From: Monarcha castaneiventris obscurior
Taxonomy: Eukaryota > Chordata > Aves > Passeriformes > Monarchidae
Direction of reading: 5' to 3'
NCBI GenBank assembly: GCA_026261815.1
Contig: JAMPIT010000350.1
Span: 2,046,001 to 2,110,000, forward strand
DNA length: 64,000 nucleotides
This document shows, in pieces, positions 13,788-25,900 of this stretch. Within the stretch, counting starts at the first letter, position 1, and each line of letters starts with the position of its first letter. A program made the translations under genes and the position numbers. The notes beneath the pieces were generated by a model, which saw only the letters and a program-made list of their open reading frames with translations, was not told the origin of the DNA and searched no databases.

Positions 13788-16699
13788 CTTCAAGAAAAAA
13801 AACCCAAACAAACATAAAAGTAAATCAAAATACACATATATAGGTACAGATTAGTATTCACAGATGCATGACCATACAATAATTTTCCTGTTGGGACTGG
13901 CAACAGAAGATATTTTAAATTCAGGTTTAATGTAAAAAATCCTGTTTGATGGTACCACTCTCCACTGCTACAAAGCTTCAGAACATGAACAAATTTCATG
14001 ATGGTCTCATCCTGCATCTAGTGACAGGTTTTGCAGATTTCAGTTCACTTGCACGGAGTTTGCAAGCTGGCAATTTTATCTTCAGACAAACAGAACTGCA
14101 TTTAAGAGAAGAGACCAACAGACAACACAGAATTTCTAAACCAATGTTTGAGACAAAGTGCAAATTTAGAACATGAAATCTGAAATTTTCATTAGTTATT
14201 TTGTTCTGAAGTTTTAACAAGCGTGTGTCCAGCCTCAGTGACAAACCCTAGAACAGGGTACTAGTCCAGCCTGAAGCAGGAGAACTCTGCTGTACAGCAG
14301 TGACAGCAAAACACAGTGGCTCCACATCCAAGATCTGCATCTATGGGATTGATTCCTGTAGTTCCTGGATTTCTCAATAACCTTTTCAATGTAATGATAA
14401 CCATTAATGTAGCAACTTGCAATGTCATGAGAGATACAAGTCTTCCTCAGTAGAAATCGATTAACCTAGAAAACAATACTTCCTTAAGTTCTGGCAGTAC
14501 ACAGATCCATATTCCAACGTTTCAGACTCTACTACTTTTCTATCTGTACTTTCAGAAAATAAACTACTGTGGAACAAAGTCATATTTGCCCAGTCTTTTG
14601 CAGCATAACCTGGTACAGGAGTAACTTACGTAATAAAAATGTAAGCAAAGTATTTTCTCTGAAAGAAATGCATCTAGAAAGATCATATGTTAAATTACAT
14701 GCTCCATATCAGGAGCAGAAGATACAGTTCTGGGGACAAAAGAAATCCCCCAATAAAATGTCATTTCTAGGCTTTTCTCTGAAATTTAAGCTTTCATTTA
14801 AAGTAATTATTACCACAATTTAGAAATGTTGACCTTCTGAAGACTGCCACTAATAATACATTACTTAAGCATGAATTAAAACTGAATAGAATAAATTCTG
14901 CATTATAAAAAACATTAGCACAGATTCTCAATGGTGTGTCAGTTATACCAAATACTGTGACAGCACTTGGGACTTACCTAGCCCTGAATGTCTTATTGCA
15001 GTGATCCAGTGTATTTCTGGAGTGTTATTACAACTAATATATAACTAATACCCAAATACAAGAAAGATTATTTTAAATTCTATGACTTCAGGTAACAAAA
15101 ACATTAATCTGCAGGCATGAGCAATTGCCCATATCTTATTCTTGAGGGACATTATTTGGTCCATAATCGCTCGTTAAATAGAAGGAACCCTTTCCTCCTA
15201 TTTTCTGCACTCCTTTCTTTCCCTAAAGGATTTTATTAACAACAGTCTGATGCATAGCTTTAACACGCATTTAGGGACAAAGTTCCAAGAACCCTTGTTA
15301 GTGCAAGAAACAACATATATTACTTAGCAGGTAAAAGATAATTTTCTGCTGTGGCTTTGTAGCTGTCAAGGATGTCCTACTACTCAGGCATTTAAGACAA
15401 GCTAGAAATTTACCTGTTGTAGTGCTTCAGGGTAAACAGAAGAGCTGGAATGAAGAGGTGAAGTGAAAAGGACACAGAACAAAACACATTTTTCTTTAAA
15501 GCATTAAAGAGATTTACCTGTGAAGGTCCCACTTACGGGGAAACATCCTTATGAATATCCCTACTGACAAACTAAGACAAGCTAGCAGGGTGCTTAGAGT
15601 TAAAACTCACTTGTGTGCCCTCTTCCAACTCTTCTATACTTCTACTACTTCAAATATACCAACATCCCGGTAGCACCTTAACACCTCAAAACATCTGGAG
15701 ATTCTCCTCTTTTCTCTTAGATTTCAAGAGAAAGCACATTGTCTCTCTTTTCAGGAATGAGCAGCATCTGCTGTCATTCCAGTAGCACTCAACTGCCACT
15801 CACGAAAACTTAAAATTTGCTACTCATTTGGGTTTGAAATTTTCACCATGACTAATACCTAATTAAGGTAGGTAATAATATCTCATTAAGGTTATTTCAA
15901 TTACTCCTTATTTTCTTAAGGCCTCAGATAGCCTCTCCCAACATTTTGCTGCATTTCTCCTTCCACAAACATACCAGAAGAGCACCTAAAGACCCTGACT
16001 ACTTTTTCTTTTACTTTTTCCATAACCCATCTTCACAGATGCCCATTTTTATATTATGCCTTTTCTTCACATCTTACTTCTCAACCATGTTACCTCCTTT
16101 AAGTTCTCAACAAAGGATCTGTAAAATCCAGTTTTCATGTCCTTGAGCTGAGGTATATCACACTTCCTTAGTTAATTTCTGTTGAGTTTCCATACCTCTC
16201 ACTCCCTTACATCTTCGTCCTTCAAGTTCCTACCTGCAACTCTGTAATGGCCAAGTTTATGAGACTTAATTTCATGTATTCAGTTTCATGTTCAACTACT
16301 TCTTACTGTTACAGCTTTTCAGGTTGCTCCCATTCTTTCCTACTCATTGCTGCTCTAAAGCGCTATAAAATTATCCTTTCCTGTAATTTGTACCATTTAT
16401 TTGCAGAGCCATCTTGCAAAAATTAGATCTTTTTTAAAAAGCTGAAAAAAAAGTGTCATTACAACTTGGGGCAGAGGTGGGGAGAAAGACAGTATTGAAG
16501 TTCTATAGAGGTATGGAGCTCATGAAACATATTGAGCTACATTTGCATTAATAACCTGGTTCAGATCAGGACAATTGCAAACTGTATCCTCAATTTACTA
16601 GGTGTTGGTTCTTTTTCTGGAGCACTTCTGAAGCACAAAAACCAGATTCCATTGAGAAAACAGAATCTAAGTTCCAGTCCAAAGCATATCTACATGAAC

Positions 16700-17780
16700 C
16701 TCTCCCATGACCTTTGATATGGTCCCCCACAATGCTCCTTGCTGCTGAATTGGAGACATATAAATTTGATGGGTAAGGAATTGGCTGGATGACTGCATCC
16801 CAAAAATTACAGTTCATTCCTCAATGTCCACGTGGAAACCCGTAACAAGCTGTGTCCTTCAATGGTCTGTACTGGGACTGACACTGTTTAGTATTTTCTG
16901 CAACAACACAGAGAGTGAGACTAAGCAGACCTTCAGCAAGCTTACTGATAACACCAAACTGACTGGTGCAATTGGTAAGCCAGAGTGGACAGTATGCCAT
17001 CCAGAGGGACCTTGACAGCCTGAAGGAATGAGCCCATGGGAAACTCAAAGCTCAACAAGGCCAAGTACAAGGTCAACCAGGGCAATCCTCAATATCAATA
17101 CAAACTGGGGGCTGAAAGGATTGAGGGTGGCTCTGTAGAGGAGTGGGGGGACTGGTAGATGAAAAATTGGACATGAGCCAGCAACATGAGCTTACAGCCC
17201 AAAAAGTCAGTCACATCCTGGTATGTGGTGATTCTGTCCCTCTTCTCTGCTCTGCTGAGACCCCACCTGGAATGTTGCAACTAGCTCTGAGGTCCCCTGG
17301 ACAAGACAGAAATGGCCCTGTTAAAGCAGGCACAGAAGAGGGTTACAAGAAGTGACAGCAGAAGGCTTGAACACCTCTCCTGTGAAGAAAAGCAAAGAGA
17401 GTTGGAAGTTGTTCAGTCTGGAGAAGGCTAGGGAGACCATATTGCAGCCTTCTAACACAAAAAGAGGGGTTACAGAAAAAGATGCAGTGAGACTGTTTAA
17501 CAAGACCTGTAACAACAGGACAAGAGGCAATGCCTTTACATTGAGAGAGGGTAGGTTTACATTGGACATGAGGAATAATTCTTTTATAATGAAGGTGGCA
17601 AGACACAGGAACAGGTTACCCAGAAAAGCTGTGGATGCCCCATCCATGAGCATGTTCTAGGTCAGGCTGGATGGGGCTTTGAGTAACCTCATCCAGTGAA
17701 AGATGTCCTTGCCATGGCAGGGTGGTTGGATTATGTGATCTTCAAATGTCCCTTCCAATCCAAACCATTCTATCATATGT
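16700..17780 (+). mobile_element. CR1 LINE, 3' part with reverse-transcriptase remnant
   Basis: The element begins within the reverse-transcriptase region (FDMVPHN-like DNA, then an MSTWKPVTSCVLQWSVLG relic at 16824) and runs through the 3' region to CCTTCCAATCCAAACCATTCTATCAT near 17750-17775. It is frameshifted and 5'-truncated. It lies opposite to ZMYM2 inside its intron. Confidence 0.92.
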
Positions 17781-17937
17781 ACTCCAATGCTTACTGCGGA
17801 CATTAGACTCTAAATTAACATATTGGACAGAAGTTTCTCTGTTATGCACAAACTGCTTCATATAGAGTGCAGGTACTTAGTGAAGGAGAACAGACTAACA
17901 CTGATCCAGAAGAAATCTTCCAAACCGCATATATAAT

Positions 17938-18145
17938 CACAGAATCATTTAGGTTGGAAAAGACACTCAAGATTATCAAATCCAACCATTAACCCAGCAC
18001 TCCCTCTAAACCATGTCCCTAAGTGCCACATTTACAACCCTTTTAAATATCTCCAGGGTTGGAGACCACTTTCTTGGGCAGCCTGTTCCAATACTTAATA
18101 ATCCTTTTGGTGAATATATGCTTCCTAATGTATAATATCACGGAG
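17938..18145 (-). mobile_element. CR1 LINE 3' tail fragment
   Basis: AATCACAGAATCATTTAGG followed by TTGGAAAAGACACTC and the TCCAACCATTAACCCAGCAC block mark a short minus-strand CR1 end. The same subfamily block recurs at 35093. Confidence 0.9.
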
Positions 18146-18334
18146 CGTATTTTGTTCTAGTTACAGATAACTAGTCACAGATAAGGTAGTGATGGGCATG
18201 AAGGGAACCAAGATCTTTCATACATATTAAGCTAAAAGTGCCACTGCCAAAAATATTTCAATCAAAAATTCTATAATCTAGTATTTCACTATTTATTTTC
18301 AGCCTTAAAGGAAACATTCAAAATTGCAACTTAC

Positions 18335-19197
18335 CAGGATTATGATGAGTCACCGATTCTCCATTTTGAAACACATCTCCAGCCGCGTTCATTCTACCAG
18401 GATTGAAAGGTCCTACACCAGTCTTGGTCTGTGAAGTCAAAGATGGGGTGTATGTTTGCAAATTAACACCAAAATTATTTGACTGCAGTCCGTTAGATAC
18501 ATCTCCCAAGCTGGCATTGTGCAGTGACGTTACATGTGTAATCATTAGGTTCATGTCACACCCATCAGCATCATTTTCTAAATGACCGTCACTGACAGAG
18601 CTCATAGCACCTGTTTCTAATGTAGTAACATTAGCAATCTGAATTTCAGAGTCTGGTTCTGTGGTTATTCCACTATTACCTATTCCTGAATTTACCTTAC
18701 TTCTTGAAAAACTGGAAGCTGAGAATTCCATTTCGTTGGTTCTATTTTTATACTCTGGAAGTCTTCGTTCATTATAACTGGAAGCATTCTTCTCTTGTCC
18801 TTGACTGGTGTCAATGTCTTCTTCATCATCAATAATGATAGTTTCACTTATACTCCCCTTTTGAGAATTTAAGTCTTTTGGAGAAGGAAGCATTTTGCAA
18901 TCATTTCCTTTAAGTTCTTCATTTTTTGATGATGTAAATGCAGCGTTCCTTTGGTCTGCTACCAGAGACGTAGAATTTTGCGGAGGTTGTATAGGTTCAA
19001 TAAAAACTACATCATCATCATCTTCTACAGGCGAGTTTTGGAATTTATTAGGTCTAGAAACTAAAGAACTTGGTGGCCCTCCAAATGTATTTCCTACATT
19101 TGCAAGACCTGCTGCCATGGTGGTATTCCCTAGCAGACTAGAAGTATGTTCAGACAAGTCTAATCCTCCCAGAGGACTTGCGTCCATTCCAGATCTG
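18335..19197 (-). CDS. ZMYM2: ZMYM2 first coding exon (residues 1-284 plus 10 nt 5' UTR)
   Basis: This exon holds the start codon at 19187, preceded by only 10 nt of UTR after the splice acceptor. The start is chosen because MDASPLGGLDLSEHT aligns with the known ZMYM2 N-terminus; the longer open frame to 19235 runs through the acceptor tract and is intronic. It encodes 284 codons plus one base, then the donor CCTG|GTAAGT. Two acidic/hydrophobic motifs match SUMO-interaction motifs: DDDDVVFIEPI at residues 56-66 and SETIIIDDEEDID at 114-126. This agrees with the known SUMO2/3-binding role. The rest is Ser/Asn-rich and probably disordered, with conserved blocks such as GNSGITTEPDSEIQIANVTT and NLMITHVTSL. 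Confidence 0.97.
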
Positions 19198-22035
19198 CTG
19201 TTTGAAGAAAAACATAAAGCAAGAAAAAACCACATCCAACTTCAGAGTAAGATACAACTTTCCATTAACAGTTCTTAACAATAACTACAGAATTAATAGT
19301 TCCAGCTTTTACTTTATTTTTTTCCTGAGATAACATAAAGAAAAGATCAAGTTTTTCTATGCTCTTCTTCGAATGCCTTAATATCCATTAACTTTCTAAT
19401 TCTATACTAGCAAAAAAATAAGTCGCTACACATCACAATGTTTTCTCAATACATACATACACAGGAAACAGAATTTTCAATGCTATTTATTACATGATCC
19501 TGATCTCTCAGTCCCTTTCCCACCCCACATATGCATGCAATGATCTTCTAACACTGCTCTTCCTAGACTGCAAAGCAAGATCAAGAGTTAGGCATACAGA
19601 AAGAAAAACTGACTTCCTGTTAAATTTCAGTCCTATTAAGAATGTTAACAACTTTGAAATTCAACTGATTTTCCCCCAACTCCATGCCGCCAAAGATTCT
19701 TAGGTAGCCACAAAATGACTGTAACAAAGGAGTAAGGAAGAGACGTATAGGAAACCCTTGCACATGACAGGAACAGATACATTATTGAGCAGCAGAAAGT
19801 GGACAGCAACCCCTCATTTGTAGCCACTGGAAGCTCATTTTAAGTCCTGACTTATTACCTCATGCTCCTGCAACTTCCAGTAACTTTGTCTTTTCTTATT
19901 TTAACAGCAAGCAGTGTTTTTTCAGACTACTTCCCAACAGCTACTTTGCTTGGGGAGATCTGCTTGCTTTTCATAATTGTTCAGTTTGGACAATCTGTTT
20001 TTCGTAACTGTCAATTCAACCATGAATTAAAGATTATAAAAGTCAACCTGGATATAATCAAAGCTAAAGGACCTAAGAACACTCTTAAAACCATCTTTAC
20101 TAAAGATCAGTAAGTTCAACTGATCTTGCTATAGTACTACAAGAAAAATACAGACATAATTATAATTTGGGTATGTCTTGGAGTATATGCTGATGTGTGA
20201 CATCACTTAGTTTTTGTGAAAGGTTAGAAGTAGCCGTCTGTGCTTTTTTATAAAATCTTTATACAGGAAGATAAATACAAGAAGTAGAAATATCCTGCTC
20301 ATCTATACTTACCCATCCAGAAATCCACTGCAATCTGTTTACCTTAATAAGCTGCTCCAAGAACTTTTATTTTCTTTCCTGTGGGAAAACTGCTCTTGTA
20401 CCAACTTGCTGCCCTTCACAAAAGTAGTGTGGTCTGAAACAGGGTTAAAACAAACATTAGCTATCCAAAACAATTTCCTCATCTCAAGCATCATCTGCCA
20501 GCTATGCTCCTTAAACCGACTTCCTATTAAATTTACAGTTTAAGTCCAAACCTGACTTTCAGCACTGTGATCCTACAGTAAGAGAGAATGTGAGTCTATT
20601 TAATCACTGCTGTGAGTAAAGCAGCCACAGTACTGTTTGAGATGTTCTACTCTGTCACATCACATTTCCAGAAGGCTCTATAGAGGGGAAAATACGCCAT
20701 GTTTGGTAAGAGACAGACATACTTCACTGCAATGGAGTAATCAAACATTAGAATTAAGAAGTGTATCTGTAATATAATATTAAGGAAATAAATGATTCAA
20801 GTAAACTGAGCAATGGAGAAAAAAAATCTTAGCAGTTACATTTCCTTCTTTTCTACTGGGTCAACCGCCTTGCTGCCTGTAGCAGAATACACTATGCTAA
20901 AATTAAAAGGAAAACTAAAGAACATAAAATCAGGCCTATAATGCAATATAAACCTTACACTGCTAATAATTTTCAACTTGTATATATGCATGCAGTGATA
21001 CTTGGTGCAGATTCAGGCATCCATAGCCTGTATTAACACATGTGATCACCCACAAGAGACTGAAAATGTTCAAAGTTCAAGCCTCTATTTATTCTTCAGG
21101 TTTTATAACAGTCATTAGGTTTTCCAGACTTGGCAGCCTTTTTAAAAGGAAGAGCATCAACTTGTGTAGTTATCTACTCTTTGAGGACAGCCCTCAAAAT
21201 CCCCAGACAGTAAAGATGCCCAGAAGAATAAAGCTCCAATATTCTTCTACACATTTACCCTATTCAAGCCCTAGTGTCCACTAACTGAGCAGGGGCAGGG
21301 GTGGCAGGACAAGGACCAAACAGTAAAGCTGTGAACCAGATTAATCCTAGAAGAGAGGCGACCACCTTTTAATTCCTTCCTATGTTAGCCTTACAGCCAA
21401 ATGCCATTATGTAATAGCATTTGAACCGCAATAAAAGTAACATTGAATTGGAATGAAAGAGGTTTTCTTACCAAAAAAACCTGTATTATCAATGCAGTCG
21501 GCTTGTACCTCCCTGGAAATCAGTCAGTTACACTGAAGATTAATTTAATCCAGTATTCTCTTTCACCTATTTTACTTTTTCCTTTAGGGCTGAATAACTT
21601 AAAAGTTTGATTTTTCTGCCTCTCAGCTTTTGCTGAAAAGAATTAATTCATTTTTTAAAGTTTCACAGGTTTATTCTATATATTTTCTTTCTCTACAAGG
21701 ACAAAAACATCACAAGCACATAAAGCTTTTAATAAAGTTTTAAATACACTTGAACAGATGTGAGCAGAGAAAAAATGAAACTATGCCAAGACTACACCCC
21801 AGGCCTGACTCAAAACCTTTACTATTCCTATTTTCACAAATCCTTAGTAGAGAGACAGACTTGGGCTGTATTATAGCACATGCACACAATATGTAGCAAA
21901 GTTAAGACTCGAAACATGTAACTTTTTGCCTAAATGTATTTACTATTTCCACAAAGCTCTTAGGTTTTAATGAACTGTATGGTTAAGTATTAAAAAAGTT
22001 CAGAAAAAATTTGTGTTTAACTACTAGTGCAAAGT

Positions 22036-22492
22036 TGATGCCTTAGGTTTTGCGGAAAAACTGATGCCTTGAGGTGGCCACCTAAAAACAGGGACTAGAC
22101 AAGAATAAGAGAATAAAAGGAGGTATTTATTTGAAGGGCCTTCAAAGGCACACCCTGGGCAGTCAAAAGGCTACACCCAAGGTGGACGCTGGGTCATGGG
22201 CTCTTCACACTTTTGTAAGTTTGGTCCATTTGCATATCAGGGTTAATTCTCCAACTATAGCCTTAGCTAATGATGTAATTACCCCACGTTTGCCCCCCTC
22301 TTCAGAGGCTTTCAGTTTACACATTTTGGGGCCTGGGACAATCTAGGTGTTCTTGGAGAGAAAACCTAGAGCAGGTTTGTTATGCCTAAGCAGCATGAGA
22401 GAACAGCAGTGAACAGGCCACACGGAACTTTAAAGCTACACACTAGACAGTATAGGGTTTGAAAAATATAAAAGTTAAAACCCAAGGCATCA
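22036..22492 (-). mobile_element. Solo LTR of an endogenous retrovirus (family A, copy 1)
   Basis: The element begins TG and ends CA with a matching end (TGATGCCTT / AAGGCATCA). It is flanked by a 4-bp repeat AAGT (22032-22035 and 22493-22496). On the minus strand it has an octamer ATGCAAAT (22235-22228) and AATAAA (22131-22126) in LTR order. It aligns along its length with the copy at 58661-59099. Its left 26 bp (22036-22061) are extra and carry an inverted copy of the other terminus. No internal retroviral sequence was seen. It lies sense to ZMYM2. The 4-bp duplication fits an ERV1-type integrase, but class assignment is inference. Confidence 0.8.
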
Positions 22493-22846
22493 AAGTCATA
22501 AGCAAAATCTGAATATACTTCCCTGCAAATAGCTCCTACCTCCATAAAACTCGACAACAAAATCACCCATAAAATGTGCAAAATGAGGTAGTTTGTTTTC
22601 TAAAAGTAGGAGCAGCAAGGAGAAACAAAAAAAATCATGTAGGCAATGTCACAGTCAGTATTTCTAAATGAAAAACCAACCAAAAAGAGTGACTTAGAGT
22701 GTGAAAAAAATAGGTTTAGAATGGAAAACTAAGAGAAAACTCACACCTCAAAACTGGCAACAGCAAAAGATGCTTTACAATAGAAATACAATTGTTAGAA
22801 ACCTGTGAGATTGATTAGACTCATCACTGGATGAATTGCTGAGATT

Positions 22847-23015
22847 TGGGGGGAAAAAACAAAACTGAAACAAAAAACCCCCCAACCAATCAACAAAAAC
22901 CTCCAACCCAACAACAACCAAACAAACCAACCAACCCCTCCCCTACAAAACAAACCAAAAAACTCCACAAAAACCACAAACAATCCCAACCAACAACAAA
23001 AAAACCAACCCACAA
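22847..23015. repeat. A/C-only low-complexity tract
   Basis: About 170 nt contain almost only A and C on the plus strand (AACCAACC, ACAACAAACC motifs, with very few T or G). It is not a clean tandem repeat. Confidence 0.9.
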
Positions 23016-23699
23016 ATTAGTGAGACCTAGTCTGCAGAAAATGCATGTTCTGTACTGCTGCAGAATAAGCTCAAGGCTTTGTAGTGGTACACACACCAAA
23101 ATTTCAGGTGGACAGAAACAGAAGCACTATCAATATTCAACAGCCCTTCCTGAACCAGGCTTTGTCTCTCCCTCCTAATTTAAGCTACATCACTCACCTA
23201 TTAAAAGTCTTCACGCTGAAATAAATCACGATCCATTGCTATGTTCAAGGCTTAATTGCTGGAAGAAATAAAAGGCAAAATGCAGGCACTTCTTTAGAAT
23301 TATGACAACTACTATAGCTCATAAGAAAGCTAAGCAATACTTGTAGGTCAACTCCATGATAAGAGAGTTAAATTCATCACAAATTGCAGAAATCCAGGTG
23401 ATACATATGACTACCTCAAAAAAAAAAAAAATTCAACTCTGCTTTAACAAAAGCAGAAACTGGAATTTAAATGCTTTTACCAAGTGCCATTAATAACATG
23501 TGGAACTAAGGTGACAGAAGATCTAAGCCACAGTTATGTACACTTGGAGCAAAAGCAAAAAAATCAAAAGGAGTCACTGAAATCTGGCTAAAACTACAGT
23601 TCCACCAAAACAGGGCATTGGAAATAGACATCCAAAGTAGGACCAGCATGTACAACTGCTTCCATAAAAAAGCTGTGAGCCAAAAAATAAAAAGGAAAA

Positions 23700-25900
23700 A
23701 CCTGAAAGACTACTTTGGAGATATTACGTAACTGAGACATCTTCAAATGTGAACAGAAGAACGAAATTTAAGAGACAGTATACTAAGACACAAACACAGG
23801 AACAAGAAGAAAGGGGTTTATTTGCCTCAGCAAAAGAAAACTACTTTCTGCTAGGAAAGCACAGCATCCTAACTAAATTATTCACCTCAACAGGTACGGG
23901 GCGACATCTAAATTCCACATCCCAAGCAGAAGAAACAGCCTATTAATGGATACCATCAATCCCTTCCACTCAAGTGACACCGTAGGGGAGATAATGGAAA
24001 TGAGACTGCAAAGTAATAACTGAAGATTTCAACTTCTGTTGTGCAAACTAGGGGGGAAAAAAGCAAAAACAACCCACCACTGAATGATGGGCCAAATTTT
24101 TACAACAGAGCCAACTTCAACCACCTAGAGAACTCTCTGAAGAAAAAGCAAATCCTAGTCTAACCCTGAGCCACGCAACATAGTTCAAGATGTAACTATC
24201 CAGATAGCACTCCAGAAAAGCATATTTAAATTCCATGGGGAATAAAAGAAATTTAAAAAAACCTCATTACTTCAACATCTGGCTTCAGAAAGAACAACCT
24301 CAGTGGAAGGAACAGAAATAGAGCAACTACAACAAAAAGCTTGAAAGCATGAAGGCATTTAGAAAACTCATCATATTATGCATATAACCAGTCCAAAAAG
24401 ACTCCAAAAACCCCGTAAGTACTACTATCAGGAAGTCTCTGATCTACAAAGGTGCTGGAATTGCACTGGGGGGATGTTTCACACACATTTCATACACTTT
24501 TTGGTTAGACACAGGCTACTGACCTATGTCAGAGGAACAGTTTGTCTAAAATCCCAATTCTTGTCAATTTTACAATCAGTAAAATTTTGCAGAAGTAAAA
24601 GAGTACCCAAGAAGCCTGAACTGGAAAACACAGAATATATTCTTTGCATTGATGTTCAGTAAGGAAAAGACTAGGGAAAATCACATCTAAGCTCTCTTTC
24701 TAGGGGTCAGGTCAGAGGAAAAATGTTGCATCAAAGTGCTAACACAAGAGGATTTTAGAACAAATCACTAGGGCCATGTGGCAGTCACTTAAGCCACTTA
24801 ACATTTCTGAAGACAGTCAGCAATTTTTTATTTCAGTATTTGCAATCAATTACTTAAGCAAAAGGTGAGAACAATTACTCAGACTACAGTGCTATCTCTA
24901 TCACTAAACAAACTGATAGAAACTATAGCTGAATAAATATACACCAAAAAAAGCAGGGGGGGAAGGGAGTAATATGGATTTTGCAAAGAAAAGGTAATGT
25001 CTCACAGGACTACTGCCAAAATCTTTTGAGGGTTCACATACTTTTTGAGCAACCCTGATTAAACTGCTATATCCCACATAACTTTTCCAAAAGGCATTCA
25101 AACACTGTACTCACTGAAGACTGCTGTGAAAACCATCTGTAATAAAGATTTTGAGAAAAGGTTCTCTGAAGGATTTGTAATTATTTAAAGAGAAAAATAT
25201 GTGTTGTTTGTTGTTATCACAATAAGGAGAAGTTACCTGAGGGGTTCCAAAATAAAATGACACCTATCAACATACATAAGTCAGCCAAAGAGAGAGTAAC
25301 TCCTGAAATGAGTGCTTGCTAATCATACAACCTTATTCATAGCAGCTGAAAACAAAAACTGATTGTAAAGCAGTGTGGTAGGCAAAATCACTAGTGATAA
25401 ATGCAAGGTAATGAACAGGGAGGAAAGAATACACATAACAATTTAAGACCCAAGTTGCAACTCTCTCACTCTTTCCAATCAAAGCTACTCTATTAACAAC
25501 AGCCAAAGAGGAAAAAAAAGAAAATAATCAAATAAAACAAAGCACATTTGTCACTAGGAAAAAACCATACTTCACCATCATCTTGCTTATCATGAGATGT
25601 TCAGATCACTCACGTTTCAGAGAAAGGAAAAAACAGATGAGTTACATGAACAATTTATACTGATGGAAAAGACTTCCCACTGAAAGGAAAACAACTCAAG
25701 GAAGATCCTAAATCTGAAAGAATAATTTAAAAAAAACCCCATAGAAGGTAACAGCTGCCCAGTATCTTACAAGAACAAGAAGGTGCCAAATTAAATAATT
25801 AAAAAGCTTTGATAATCTATTGTGCATGAAAACGTTTTCTTCTTAATTAGGAGAGTCACTGCTGTAGAAGGCTACAAAGGTTAGAAATGCAACCCGTTCA
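23700..25900 (+). mobile_element. Ancient CR1/L3-like LINE, highly decayed
   Basis: The block GGATTTTGCAAAG then GGTAATGTCTCACAGGACTACTG (24976-25015), AATCTTTTGAGGG and AACTTTTCCAAAAGGCATTCAAA follows the order of the reverse-transcriptase region of old amniote CR1 elements. GTGATAAATGCAAGGTAATG (25394-25413) is the expected later block. Boundaries are uncertain; the core 24930-25460 is the best supported part. Confidence 0.5.

Larger units (their letters stand above)
13788..18334 (-). other. ZMYM2: ZMYM2 intron between coding exons 1 and 2
   Basis: This 4.5-kb intron has a GTAAGT donor. It contains one long CR1 fragment on the plus strand (16700-17780) and a short CR1 tail on the minus strand (17938-18145). 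The stretch 13800-16690 shows nothing recognisable. Confidence 0.9.

Noticed and set aside
17321..17660. Frames of about 100 codons on both strands
   Set aside because: They lie within the 3' region of the CR1 at 16700-17780.
19188..19235. A longer N-terminus (MWFFLALCFSS...) for the ZMYM2 first coding exon
   Set aside because: It reads through the polypyrimidine tract and acceptor; the known N-terminus begins at the ATG at 19187.
18895..19278. A 127-codon plus-strand frame
   Set aside because: It is the antisense shadow of the ZMYM2 first coding exon.
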